From Neospora caninum Liverpool (taxonomy: Eukaryota; Apicomplexa; Conoidasida; Eucoccidiorida; Sarcocystidae), in contig NC_018388.1 in assembly GCF_000208865.1 (NCBI RefSeq), forward strand, positions 930,001-994,000: a stretch of DNA of 64,000 nucleotides, read 5' to 3'. Positions 51,101 to 62,937 of the stretch are shown in pieces. Both the position numbers and the translations under genes were made by a program. Every line of letters begins with the position of its first letter. Within the stretch, counting starts at the first letter, position 1. The notes under the pieces are model-generated. The model was not told the DNA's origin and did no database searches. It worked only from the letters and a program-made list of their open reading frames with translations.

Positions 51101-54100
51101 CAATAGCAAAACGCCACACACGAAACGTCGCCTCCGCGATACACAAAAGATCATATCTCTAAAACCCCCTCTCGCGGTGCTACCGGCGCCACGCAGAGGG
51201 AGAACGAAACGACACAGATAAAACGAGGGAAGCCGCGGGGTCTCAAAAGCCGAGTATCGCGAACTACCCCACACAGTCAACACAAACTTCCCAACCACGC
51301 ACCGTGCGTATTTTAACGCGCTGCGAAACTCAAGTTGTCTTCTGTGTTTCTACCAGTACTCTTTCCACACGCACCGGGAATGCAAACAGCGTCTCGTCAT
51401 CGCCTCGTTCGGCACGCACATGGCGAACTGTCTCTGCATGTGATTGGCAAGGTCCACATCGCAACGCGAGGGTGTGCTACTGCATGACGGGATAGGGGAA
51501 TTTTTCGCAATTTTCTCCTACCTGGAAGCAGTATGGAATGAAGTCATGGAGGGTTTGCTGAATGAGGACACTAAGGACCGGGATGACCTGCGCCTCCATC
51601 TGGGCTCGGTGCTCCGTCGAGGCACTGACGATCTTAACGAGAGTGGCGAGACACTCGAAAAGATAATGAGAGAAGGAGGGATTCGACAGCTTCGCTGCGA
51701 CAGCTTGGATGCACGCGAGGACGACAGAAAGGGCTGGCATGGCTGTGGACATTGCGTCTTCTTTCAAAAAGATGAAAATCCGCAACAGACAGCTCATGAT
51801 GAACTCGTTCTCAAAGAGGCCATCTGTAGACGCTCTGCTGCGTGTCGTCTCAAGGAGACGAAGAAGGATCTCAGTTGCCTGGAGAAAACCCACAGAACAG
51901 AGACACACCAGACCACGATTCCACCCACCTGACGAAAGACCGTCAAACGCCTGTCTCTCCTGTCTGCCTGCCCCGTCTGAAGTCCGGGGTTTCCTGCATC
52001 AATTCCCTCGTTCCCCGTCCCTCTATTTCGCTTGTTTCCGAATCTTGCGCGGGTGTTGCAAATCGTCAAAAGCATTCACGCGTGCCTTGTTTCCAGCCAA
52101 CAAATGCGTCGGTGCTCGCCTACCTGCTTAAGGAGAGGAGCCGCCGAGGCTTTGTCGATTTTAAATTTCCCGTTCTGCTTTGTGTTCAAGAGCCTCTCCA
52201 GCGCGTACGCCGCGTAGGTGTGCACGATAACTTGAGACGAGGCCAAGTGAGCGACTAAGAGCGGAAGGACCCCGTGAAGCAATCTGACAAAAAAACACAG
52301 AATGCAGCTCAGCAGGCAGAACGCGCTACGAAGGCATCCTAGGGTCGTTGCTCCCAGCAGCGTGCAACTCACGGTCGCACGTCCCCGGACACTTGTCCAC
52401 GGCGACTTGCGCAGTCCGCAAAACGCGAGGCGGAGCCGCCTGGAACGGAGTCTGTGGCGAAAAACGAAGCTACCGGCGCCAGAAGGACTCATCGTCTGTC
52501 CATCGACGCGACTACGCATCTCCACTTGCACGAGCCTGTCCCCCGAGCGTGGCAGTCGAGGCGTCGGCGCATCTCTCAGCGTCGACACACAGGACACCCC
52601 GTGCACCTGCACACAGTCGCAAAGACAGTTGGTCTTGCTCGAAGGCGCCTTGGAGGCGGCCGTGAGTCTTACTGGACGTCGAATTTGTTCCGGAACGCCG
52701 CGATGACTTTGATGGCGGCGAGGCGAACAATGACGTGCTTGTTGATGTCGGGTTTCTTCAGCTCTTCGAGGAGGGAAGCCTTGAAAAAGGCCTCGACGTC
52801 CACGCGAGCGTTGACCGCCTGGACACCTCGGAACCGCGTGGAGCCGCGAATGCCGACCGCCATGACGAGGAAAGTGCTGGCGTCCACGAGCCGCTCGCCG
52901 CGGAGCGTCTCGCCGCCTCCGAGGCTGCTCGCCTGCGCGGACAAGACGTTCACGATTTGCAGCAGCAGAGTGGTGATCGCCTCGTCGTGCAACTTTGACA
53001 GGCTCTTCACCAGCTCCAGGGCTGAGCTCCGCCGGGTCGCGTGGTGCTCGCCGCCATCGAGGTCTCGCCGCGTGAACTCCAGCGGCGAGTCTTCGATCAA
53101 CTCGATATCTGCAGAGGAGGGACAGACAGACAAAACCACACGCGCGCTCGGCGTTTCTATTTTACAGACGACTCTACCAGACGGGAGGCACGGACCCGCA
53201 AGCATGTGTGGAGCCGAGGGGTGCCTATGACGCGTAGAACACGGGCGTCGGGACGCTGTCGGACGCGCCCCACCGGTCTCTCTTGTGGCCGCAGGACCGA
53301 AACGCCACGGCGACGCTGAAGGGAAGCGGATCCACGCAGGAAAAGAGAACTTCCGAAGCGCCACCGCGCGCGTAAATGGGGCGAATGTTTGCCTGTGCCC
53401 AAGAAGCTCATTTCCTGCTGCCAAACGGCTGACAGATACGCCTTCGCTTCCTTCGTTTCGGAGGTTCTCTCCGTACAAAGACGCACGCATTGGACTCGGC
53501 GCAACGTGTGCAGAAAAACGACATAAAAGTGTGTGCAGACGGGCAGACGCAGCAGTGCATCTCCTGGTCTGCACACACATGCAAGGAGTCAAAGGGCACA
53601 GGCCCAGTGACACATACATCGTCTCTATGCGAAGGCATACGGGGACGCAGAGATGGTGAACGAGGCAGAAAAAGGGACTGCAGGCTTTCCGCCGCTTACC
53701 ATAGTCGCTCAGCTGCACGTTTGGAACGATGATTTTCTCGCATATCTCCTTGAGGAGATTGGCATCCGCAAACGGATCTCCGGATGTCCCCTCGGGGGCG
53801 CCTTCGGGTGCCTGCCACGCGGTCGATGCGGCACTGCTGAGGAAGTCCATCGCAGCGGCGGCCAGGAAATCGTACCGCTGTTTCGACGTGATCTTTTGCA
53901 TGTTTTCCCACACTGCAGAGAAAGAGGAAAGAGACGACTGGGACATGCTCCGTCGATTTCCGTGCAAGTGCACGCCCCCACACACACATGCCACTCGACG
54001 TTTTCGCCAGCGATGGGCCCCACAAAAGCTGAGGCCGCGCGGAACAGGCTACGCGCTGCGAACCGTATCACGCGCCATGCCCACGAGAAACCGCACACGC

Positions 54101-57100
54101 CCAGGGGGGCGAAAGAGAAGGGCGCTGGCGTGCCGATGGAATCTCGTGTCCTCCTGTGACACAGGCAGACCCCCGGCCGGGAGAACGGCCAAACGAAAAG
54201 GGGACTGGGCGGTCTTCCGATTCAGCGGAAAGACCGGGGACAGCATTCGGCAGGAGATTGGCTCGATTCTTCACTCGTTAGGTCGCCTTGCTAAAAGCGC
54301 GTCGCACTGTGACAGGCAGCGCCGTCACCGCCATCTTCAGACGCGGACCTCACCGTCTACTCGCCAAACGCGAAACCGCCGCTGCCTTTCCTCGACACAT
54401 GGCAGAGGCTTGCGGCCAAGCGTGCGTATGCGTGTGTGTGTGTATGCGTATATGTGTGTGTGTGTGTGTGTGGTTCTCCACTCTAGCGGGTGCCCGGGCG
54501 CGAATCGTCCCTCCGGCGCCGTTTCTCACGACCCTCTCGAGAACGGGGCGCGTGCTGTCTCCCGCGCCCGCGCGTGCCCGCTTCTGCCTGCGTTCTCTGC
54601 TCGTTTACCTGCGTGCGTGCACACGGCGACGAAAGGCTGGAACTCTTCCTGATACTTGTCCGCGTAGAGTTTGAGGTTGATGCACACTTGCGTCGCGACT
54701 TTCTCGAGCAGACCTGCAGGGGGGATCGAGGCACGAAAAGCAAGGTTTGCTCTGAACTTCTCGAACTGCGACACACCAACGGTGCACAGCTGGGCGTCAG
54801 GTCAAAAAATCTCGGGACACGGCTCTCGAGTAGTGGACAGTCGTTTTTTGTCGGCACTGGCCGACGCCCGCCCTCGCAGACACAGACTTCGACGCCCCTG
54901 CAGCCTCCCTCTGTTTCCCTTCCCGTCCCCGCGTCAGGCGCTCTAGCACGCACGCACGTCGGTGCCTGCCTGTGCGAAGCGTCTCTCCTGCCGCGCATTC
55001 CTGGATGTCTGGGCCGAACTCCGTCCCTGCGCCCCACGGAACAGAGGGCGGGTGCCAGGCCGTGTTGGCTGCAGGGTTTTCGCAAAAAGCTGGCGAGCTG
55101 CGCAATCGCGGAGCGTCTCGCTGCTCGTTTACCTGGGATGTCTTCGTCGGCATCTGCGCTGGGGTCGATCTGCTGGGGAGCGAGGCCAAGGCGTAGGAGG
55201 ACGACAAAGCCGCCAATGAAATCTCGGAGGTGGTCCTCGAAGAACTCGGGCAAGTCGACAGTGTTGAGGGAGAAGAAGACTTTGGAGGCGAGGAGAAGAA
55301 CCTCGAGGAGCTCGGGGCAGTTCGTGACGGCCTTGCTGCCGTTCACGGCCGCGCCCGCGCTGTGGTCACCCGCCCCGCTCTCTGCAATCGCCACTTCGAG
55401 GAGTTTCAAGGCAGTGCCAAAGACCTGGAGCAGCGGCTCCTGGGTCGCAGGCAGCACTTGCTGGAGCTCGAGCAGCACGTCGTCCGAGCGGAGGGCCGAC
55501 CGGTACTTTTTGAGGACTGCGTGGAGGATCTCCAGGGCGGCGACTTGCTGCTGGAGCAGCGCCTTCTGCTCAGCGGCAGACGGACTCTGCTGGAGCGAAG
55601 CCACCGTGGGAACCAAGTGCTTCTGACTCAACTCGGGGAGAAGCGTTGGCCAGTCCAGCGGCAAGTCGGTCTCCGCAATCCGCGCCAAGGCATCCGCGAG
55701 TTGCATTTGCACGCGCTTCTCAGTCGACGGCGCGAGCAACAGGCACAACAGATGCTCCTTCACCAACACTCGATTCGCCTCGCTGATGCCGCCCTGCTGC
55801 GGGTCCACGTCCCACAGCCGCCGAATGTAGTTCTTGAAGTAGATCGCACCTGAGAGAGCCGGAAGACACACGGAGCGGCGCGCAGCCGGGTGAACCTTGC
55901 GATTGTGGTGACTGGAAGACGCGCTCTGCGTTGACAAGCGCCACGTGACCGGCCGAGACGCGCGAGACAGAGAGACGCCGAGGTTGGCGTTTCACCGCGA
56001 AAAACATCACGTGCCACATGCAGGCAAGTACGATGACGCAGAAAGAGACACACGCGGAGAAAGAACGCGAGAGAAACAGTCAAAACGCCGCGCGAACCTT
56101 TCGCTTCCAAATCCCCGGAACGCGCCTCGGACGGGAACACACTCGAACAGAATCCGGCGGACCTGACTCCGCATTGGCTTCCCCTCCTTGGACCACGGAA
56201 GACGCCGATCGCGTCGCCCTCACGCAACGGTTTTGGCCGTTTTCGGCGGCTTTGCCGCTACCTCACAGACGGCAACTGAAACGAAAAAGACGCGAGCGCC
56301 ACGCCTACTCTTTCCGCTCGCACAACGGCCAGACGTCCCCGGAGACTGACGCACACAGCTCTATATGAATCTGCATCTCTACGTAGCCAGGCATTCCGAA
56401 TCCCGGGTATGCAGAGAGAGGATGTCCGCAGGTGTCTCTCTCAAGTCTTTGGCGTCAGGCCTGCGTGACTCTTTCACCATGTGTCGAGCGGAGTGCGTTT
56501 CTTGCAGGGAAGCAAGGCATGCATCGCGGGGGCCTCGAGGCCTCTCTGGTTTTGTCCTCGCCCCGCACGCGCTTTTTCGCTTCGCCAGAGGGGCCAGAGC
56601 CAGGCCAGTGTCTGTGAGTGCACTGTTTTTGTCTTTCTTGCACTGTTCCCCACAAAGCCTGCTTGCATCTCGAAGCCCAGACACTTCATTTCCTTTATCT
56701 CTTTCCCTAGACTCGCAAAGGGAGTGCAGCGTCTTCTGCGGTTACGTCTCCTTCCTGATGTTAGTCTGTATGGCATACACGCATCGGATTCTTGTTGGCC
56801 TGGCACTGTTTAGTAACTGGATGAACGCTCAGAAGAGCGCGTTACCCCTTGGGCGTTTCCGCTCCAGAGCGCAGACGGCTCAAACGCTTCCCCTTTTTCT
56901 CGCCTTCGCGTGGCGCGCGACGTCCGTCCGCCGCGGGTGGCTTACCAGCCTGTTTCGCAGCAGGCGACGCGTCTGCCCCGACGAGGAGGAGGAGAAGGTC
57001 TTTGGCGAACGCCTCGGTGCCGCTGCGTCTTTGCAGCTCTTCTTCTGCGCAGCGAATGGCCGCGGGGTTGGCAGCCAGCGTCTCCTCCAAGAGCGCCGCC

Positions 57101-57177
57101 AGCGGAAGCTGAGCTGCGAGCGCCTGAAGGGCGCCGGGCGCTCCTGCAGCCGCCCCGGCTGGGGCTCCGACGCTCAT
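48164..57177 (-). CDS. CSE1: Exportin-2 (CAS/CSE1), importin-alpha re-exporter
   Basis: Twelve exons join in exact phase: 57177-56946, 55849-55133, 54713-54609, 53912-53700, 53108-52673, 52283-52124, 51878-51522, 51090-50680, 49705-49447, 48948-48896, 48642-48547 and 48289-48164. The sum is 1055 codons (1054 residues, against about 960-970 in yeast and human). The start has an AAAAATG context. Diagnostic matches include AGAIYFKNYIRRLW across the first junction (residue 78), LPEFFEDHL, KYQEEFQPF, QVIVHTYAAYALERLL, FENEFIMSCLLRIF and a C-terminal YARLAAADVAQSKDL. CSE1 is a HEAT-repeat karyopherin that, with RanGTP, returns importin-alpha to the cytoplasm and so sustains NLS import. The extra length comes from an Ala/Pro-rich N-terminus and small internal insertions. 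Exon 10 is only 53 bases. Exon 9 ends at a GTGGGT donor, weaker than the rest. Confidence 0.95.
54431..54472 (+). repeat. TG microsatellite in CSE1 intron
   Basis: Imperfect (TG)n dinucleotide run with a few substitutions, between exons 3 and 4 of CSE1. Confidence 0.85.
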
Positions 57178-57949
57178 TTTTTGTGACGAAAGGGAAAGGA
57201 CTTGGCGTGGAATTGTCCACCGGACGCTGGCGCCGTTTCGAACCTCCAATACCCACGGCTGAGTGTCCCCTCTCCCGCTTATGGAGTGTTTTCTCGCTGG
57301 AGTGTCCAGGCACGTCGCCCTGCCGCAACTCTCGCGTTCGGCGCGAACCGGCTCTCCTCGCCTTTTCCTGGAGTCGAGGGGGAGACACACTCGGTGGGCA
57401 GAAGTGTCGGCGAAAGAGGAGCGGCGCAGAGAAAAACGGGGAACGGAAAGAAGAAGCACAGAGTGCGCGTGTGCGCTCTTCCAGCGATGCAGTCAACAGA
57501 GGTTAGGGAGAGCCGTGCAGAGGAGAGGACTTCAAAATGAACTGTGAGTGTAGACCCGGGGGGGATTTGCGGACAAGCGGCGAGAGATGAGACTCTAGGG
57601 GGTGCACGACGCACCAAAACAGGCCCGACAGCAGCGAAGGGCGTTTCGACACGGGAGAGAGAGGAAAGAGCGGACGGAAGAATGAGACAGAAACAGGGCG
57701 ACACAGCGAGCAACAAAGCAATGGGAACAAAGAAACGCGCCTACACAACCCAGGAGGGAAGATCTGCACGCAAGTGAAGGTGTCGAGACAGCGAGACGAG
57801 CAACGCCAAGAGCCCACGAGGTTTTTCGAGGACAAATAGCACCGTAGGACGGCAACAGGACTCAGAGACACACGCACATACACTCTAGATACTCCGAAGC
57901 AAGTCGGGGGTCGTCTCCAGGAGCATTTTCAGGTGTGAGAAAGGCCAGT
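57178..57949. other. CSE1 promoter and leader region
   Basis: A 770-base interval between the CSE1 start and the putative microprotein stop upstream on the same strand. It is C/T-rich on the minus strand, as expected for a leader and promoter. I saw no exon in it. Confidence 0.5.
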
Positions 57950-58429
57950 TCAGACAAACAGTGAAGGAGGCGAGACTGTTTTCTTCGCTTCCTCACCTAG
58001 TCGCTCTGGAAGTCGCGTGAGAATGCCGTAGGCATCGACGAAAGAAGCGAGGAACCCGTCCACGCAAGCTGCTAGGTCAGGTGTCTGTGGACTTCTTGGA
58101 AGAGCGAAAAGGGGTCAGGTCTCAGCAGAAAACGCGCACATGCTCTGGATGGTCGTTCATCTCAGGGCAGTGGAGACAGACAAAAAGGGGTGCGCAGGCT
58201 GTGGAAAACACCCGAAAATCGGTGTGCCCACACAACTTCGAGACAGATGAAGCAGACAGTCGCCTGAACTGTCGAGAAGGATTCGCCCTATTTCGATTCC
58301 ACCCACGGTGTTCCCGCTCTGCGGCTACTGAAAAATGTGTGTGGTGTCGGCAGTTGTAGACAGTCCCATTCACACAGCGGCATTGGTGAAATCGAGAAGC
58401 ATGAGCTTGGTTGGTTTCCTTGGGTCCAT
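57950..58429 (-). CDS. Putative 62-residue microprotein
   Basis: Exon 58429-58376 (MDPRKPTKLMLLDFTNAA) joins in phase 0 through a GTGTGA donor and a TCCACAG acceptor to 58084-57950, which reads TPDLAACVDGFLASFVDAYG, then ILTRLPERLG and a short basic tail before TGA. The composition is balanced and helical, unlike the flanking noncoding frames. There is no signal peptide or membrane segment. A GTGAGG donor at 57996 could instead splice out the last 15 codons to an unseen exon. I do not recognise the family; a small subunit of a larger complex would fit the size. The donor of the first exon is weak, so the model needs transcript support. Confidence 0.38.
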
Positions 58430-58520
58430 GGGAGGAGAAAACAAAGATGCAAGGTTTAAGAAACAGCCAAGCAAGACCCGAACTGTGCGTGTCACCGGCC
58501 GGAGCGATGTGACGCGAGTT

Positions 58521-58540
58521 GGGGGGGGGGGGGGGGGGGG
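58521..58540 (+). repeat. Poly-G tract of 20 bases
   Basis: Uninterrupted G20 in intergenic DNA. Its length is likely to vary between strains or be misassembled. Confidence 0.9.
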
Positions 58541-58910
58541 AAACGAACACTGGCCTGTACACGGATCGGAGGAAAAAACAAGATCTACGCAGGGGAGCTA
58601 CGAAGATTGGAGACAACTTCCCGGAGGGGAATGGCGAAATTAGGAAGAAGGAACGGACAAGATAGTCCACGGAGCTCCGCAACGACAGAGCGGGCGCAGT
58701 CCTTCGAAAGCGCGGGAAGACAGTGAGTCCGAGAGAAAAGAACTTTGTCTTCTTTACTTGTGTGCCTCGACGATGTTCTCCATGCTCACTTGTGTGTTCG
58801 CAAATCATGGGAAGAGCGCAGCCCAGAAAGTGATTCCCTCGGAGAAAAGGCTCCTTTCCAAGCGAGAGAAAGGGCGAGAGTGGACGGATGGGAGTTTCTC
58901 GTTCCCCGGA

Positions 58911-58917
58911 TGCATGC
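58911..58917. promoter_or_regulatory. TGCATGC palindrome
   Basis: TGCATGC is over-represented in Toxoplasma promoters and supports expression there. This copy lies in the divergent intergenic region, about 480 bases upstream of the putative microprotein start. Function here is inferred from the motif alone. Confidence 0.35.
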
Positions 58918-59934
58918 GATGGGCGCGGAAAAGGGGAGCGCCGGCACTCGGTCCCCTAAGCCAGAGACTGGCAGCATTTTTCGCGAAGAACATCTCTCCT
59001 TTGCTTTTCCAGGTTGGGTAGGCGCCTTCCCTCTCTTCTGACATGTATGAAGAGCCACCGAGATGCGCGCAGCAACTGAGAGGACGCGTTGTCCCTCTTC
59101 ATGTGCAGAGAAAGCTTGGTATACGGCACCTGCCATTGTCGTGCGGGTGCTCTCGCCTCTGCGCCTACCCATTCCGCTTCAGGGAGGTTCGCGGCAACCT
59201 GCTTGGATTCCTCACGTACAAATCTAGAAGCAAGGGAGACAAGACATACGCGCGGGCGAAACGGAGGCAAAATCAAGCGAAAGAGACCTCGAGGCTCCCG
59301 TCGCTCAAACCGCCAGCGCAAACCAGGGAGGGGACTGTCTCGGTATACGGCCGCGTCTCCTGCGAAGGGACCGACAGACAGCAGCCTCTTTCCAGCGGTT
59401 CTTCGAGAATACAGAGGAGATTAGGAGAGCAAAGAAGGAAGCTATCCGAAAATACTTCAGTTTACTCGGTGTGCGCGGCTGGGAAATTCGCCGAGGGAAT
59501 CGGCGTCGATACATCATGTGTCACCGTGACGGGCTTCTCTCGACGTCGTGACTGAAGACATGAATGTTGCCGACGACACCACACAGTTTAAAAAACAGCG
59601 GGATGGGCGTAAGACACAAATTCCGACTCTGGCCGTATTGTCTCACCCCGAAAAGTGGAACGGCAACCTTCTCGCTCTAGGTGTTTTCGTTTGCCAAGTA
59701 ACCGTTTGGTCGTCACTCTTCCTTGCAGCCGCGGGTGTACCCACCGCGAAACGCCTACAGTTTCTGTTTCTGCCTTCATATTTAGACCGACATAAATATA
59801 CGTGTGTTACGTTAGCGGAAGGCGCAAAACTATGCTAGAGACAAAACGACATCGGGACCTGCGATGATATGGAGAATGATGAGTCGTATGCACGCCTCAC
59901 GCCCCCAACATGGTATCGATATGTATTTAGTTTA

Positions 59935-59941
59935 TGCATGC
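59935..59941. promoter_or_regulatory. TGCATGC palindrome
   Basis: A second exact TGCATGC copy in the divergent intergenic region. It is distant from both flanking genes, so its role is uncertain. Confidence 0.25.
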
Positions 59942-61050
59942 ACAACTGTGCGGTAGGCTTGTAGAAGACGGTGATGGCTATGTTCTCGTTCTATTTGGAC
60001 TCTATGCGCTTTGGAGTGAACCGAGGGGGAGTGCTCGGAGACGCATGGAGTATTCGTCTACCGCGGTGTGTATGCGCGGGCACGTATCATGCGAAGTCGG
60101 CATTGGCCACACTTCGGATCCGTTGCCGTTTCCGTGAACAAAAAAAGAAGAGATTGGGGCGGAGATTCATGGTCTCACAACTTCTGTACGCTGGACCCCA
60201 AGATGCACATTAAACAACACGTTTCACACAGGACTGCACACGATGGGGACTGAGAGTAGGCCAAAGCCGTTCTGCGAAGCCCGGCAGAATGGCACACTCT
60301 CTACTGAGGCGATGACAGCTTTTGCGGCAAGCGCTGATATGCCATACCGATGGATCGATGAATGGACAACCGCGTACGTGTAGCTATGCAAAATTGTTGG
60401 GTGGTTCGCCAGTTCCAAAAGGCTAAATACGTCGGGATAGGCATGAAAGACGGAAGCGTCAGTGGTCCCGAATTGGGCAGACCTGGACACGTCGATATAA
60501 AAGGGGAATTCCTGCGACGCTCACCCTTATTGGCACGGCGAGGATCTACGTTCAGCGAAACTCATACATTTACGGATGTTGACCAAATAAAGAGCAGTGT
60601 GCCCACGATCCTTCGGAAGACTGGTGGTACTTGAAGAAACGTTAAACAAGACGAAAAAGCCGTGTGACGGGTAACAAATGGGAAATCAAATCCTAAGAGG
60701 GTCTCAGTTTTTCGGCCACGAAACTTCCACAATGTTTGATGCCGTGCAGAACACGCCGTTCCCGAGAGCGCGGGCCCGCCCAAACCTTCACGGTTTTCTC
60801 TTCGAAGTTGTGGACACCCAACCAGCTTTCCTTTCCGATTAATCGGTTGGCTAAATGGAGTACCTGTTACACACACGCCCTGAGTATGACAGCTTCTGAC
60901 CGTGGCTAGTAACCCGATGACTTAACCCTTCGCGTTCCGGTATATTGTGTGTTCTAAAAGCCGTGCTCTCCAGGAAGGACCACGACGAACGTCCTCTCGA
61001 TCAAACCTGCTCTATGAAGTCCTGTTACAGCATCACTGCCCTCGTCTTCT

Positions 61051-61086
61051 CATCTTGGAAGGAGTACTCATCTTGGAAGGAGTACT
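61051..61086 (+). repeat. 18-bp perfect tandem duplication
   Basis: Two adjacent copies of CATCTTGGAAGGAGTACT, followed by a partial third start (CATCT). No coding frame is implied. Confidence 0.9.
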
Positions 61087-61868
61087 CATCTGAGTTTGGA
61101 TATTAGATTGAAGTTCCAGAGGGACGAGGGGTCTCCCTCCAGGCCATTGCACACCAATTTTCTCTCAATTCCAACTGTTTCCTTCCCAGGGCATTGGCGA
61201 AGGAGTTGTGTGTCTTCGGTGGGAGGCGGTTAGTCCGATGCGAGGACGCAGCCGTCATCCCCTGAAAAATTCATGACTCAGAGCGCCTGTTTTCTACATG
61301 TGGATTCTAACAGAGCGATGGAATCCAGGATTTTGTGGTGGGATACCCTCACCCCGAAGCAACGTTGCTTCAGAATACACGTGCAGAGAGCATCTCTATG
61401 AAAAAGTACAGCACAACTCTCACTGCGTCTGCCGAGTGAGTCGCCTCAGCGAATCCATTGCGAACGCACAAGCCCTTTAGAAACTTTGTCGCCAACTATT
61501 CAGCTATGCACCTTTCTTGTGGCCACGGCAAGAACGCCGTAAAACTCCGCATTTCCTGAGAAAGCACCTATTGTGCGTCCCGTGTCATTCCACGTGAACG
61601 CGGGAACTAGGAGTCGATCCCTCAGTTACTCGCAGTTGCGTCTCCGTCCCTCTTCCTGATGTCTCCCGGGACTGGCTTCCAGCCCGCCTGCTGTGAGCAG
61701 AATATCTGGCGCCAACGGCGCACGCCCACTTTTTCGCTTAGAACATGCAATGTAAAAACACTACTGAGAAACGCTCTGTCTGGCCAACCGGATAGAAGAA
61801 GCTGGACAGCTGAAGAGTAAACGAACGAAAAGGTAGTCGGCGAAAAGCGCACGTAAATTCTCAAACTC

Positions 61869-61875
61869 TGCATGC
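61869..61875. promoter_or_regulatory. TGCATGC palindrome upstream of the TPR-like gene
   Basis: TGCATGC inside the longer palindrome CTGCATGCAG, about 740 bases upstream of the TPR-like ATG. This is a reasonable promoter position, but motif evidence only. Confidence 0.35.
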
Positions 61876-62618
61876 AGGTAGTCAAACAGGGCCGAGAAGA
61901 TCTGGAAGGTTCGAAACTACGCTGGACCTTGGAAGCAAGGAAGAAACTTCTGCCTGGTTTCTCGCTACGTTCTTCCTTCTCACTTCTGCACATCTTTGCG
62001 CCTCTTCTTTTTTTCATGCTCTTCCAGACGGTTGCTCTCGGATACTCCCGCGGCATTCAGCCGCTCACACATTCGCAGTTACTGTGCTGGCGGGATTTTC
62101 TTTGAAACAGTACTCTTCCTGCGTAGAATGTTTCTTCGAAAAGGACTCCTGAAGCGTTCCCTTTCAGCCTCCACACCAACCATCGAACCTGAGTTTTACA
62201 TGCCCCTCTACCGCCGTGCCTTCCGACTCGAATTGGCTGATCCGGGCGTCTGGTCTGCTGCCAATCTGGACCGTTTCTTACCTTCCTGCGCTGTACATAC
62301 ACACAAAAAATAAGCGTTGGTATCATCTGAAGTATGCCTAGACGTCTGGGCTTATTCGGACAAACCGTCGTTCGGTTCCTTTTCATCGGGTGCCGCTTGG
62401 GAGGGAAAGTGCTTTTCAAATGAATGACTCGGACGGCAGCTTAAAGCCCAACAATCCGCTGGCTGTCACTGACGCGTAGCATCTCGCATCCGCGTTCGGC
62501 AAAAATACGAGCTCCGCCTTGCTGATGCCGAAGCAGCCAGGCTGTGTGATAACCTTGCAGGGAAAGTTTGCCGTTCCGCGCAACACTGTCCGTAACTTTA
62601 AAAAACTACTCCCAGACG

Positions 62619-62900
62619 ATGCCTACCACGTCGGTGGGCGTAGCGTTGCTGAGGGCAGGAGACGAGGCTCGCCGGCTGCAAGAATGGGGACAAGCCGAAT
62701 CCCTGTACTCGGCTGCCGTCTGTGCCGTTCGCGGACGAGGAGAGAAGGCTGCTGTTTATGCGAGGTAAAGAAACGGAATGGCCGAGAAAATGCAGAAGAC
62801 ACCACAGAGGACTCGCGACCCTCCACGTTTCGCCATCGTGTTGCATGCTGTCAACTGCCTTCCTGTCTGCCAAATGTACATCTATAAATGTGTATATTTT

Positions 62901-62937
<37 letters not shown>

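Larger units (their letters stand above)
58430..62618. other. Divergent intergenic region with TGCATGC motifs
   Basis: About 4.2 kb separate the minus-strand microprotein/CSE1 pair from the plus-strand TPR-like gene. It holds a G20 tract (58521-58540), TGCATGC at 58911-58917, 59935-59941 and 61869-61875, and an 18-bp tandem duplication at 61051-61086. Open frames, including 59043-59555 and 62128-62313, have no recognisable features. Confidence 0.5.

Noticed and set aside
54490..55853. Long plus-strand frames (378 and 207 codons) over CSE1 exon 2
   Set aside because: They are antisense shadows of a GC-rich exon whose minus-strand product matches exportin-2; no independent domain or start context.
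62128..62313. 61-codon ATG frame before the TPR-like gene
   Set aside because: Reasonable composition but no splice link to the TPR exon and no recognisable feature.
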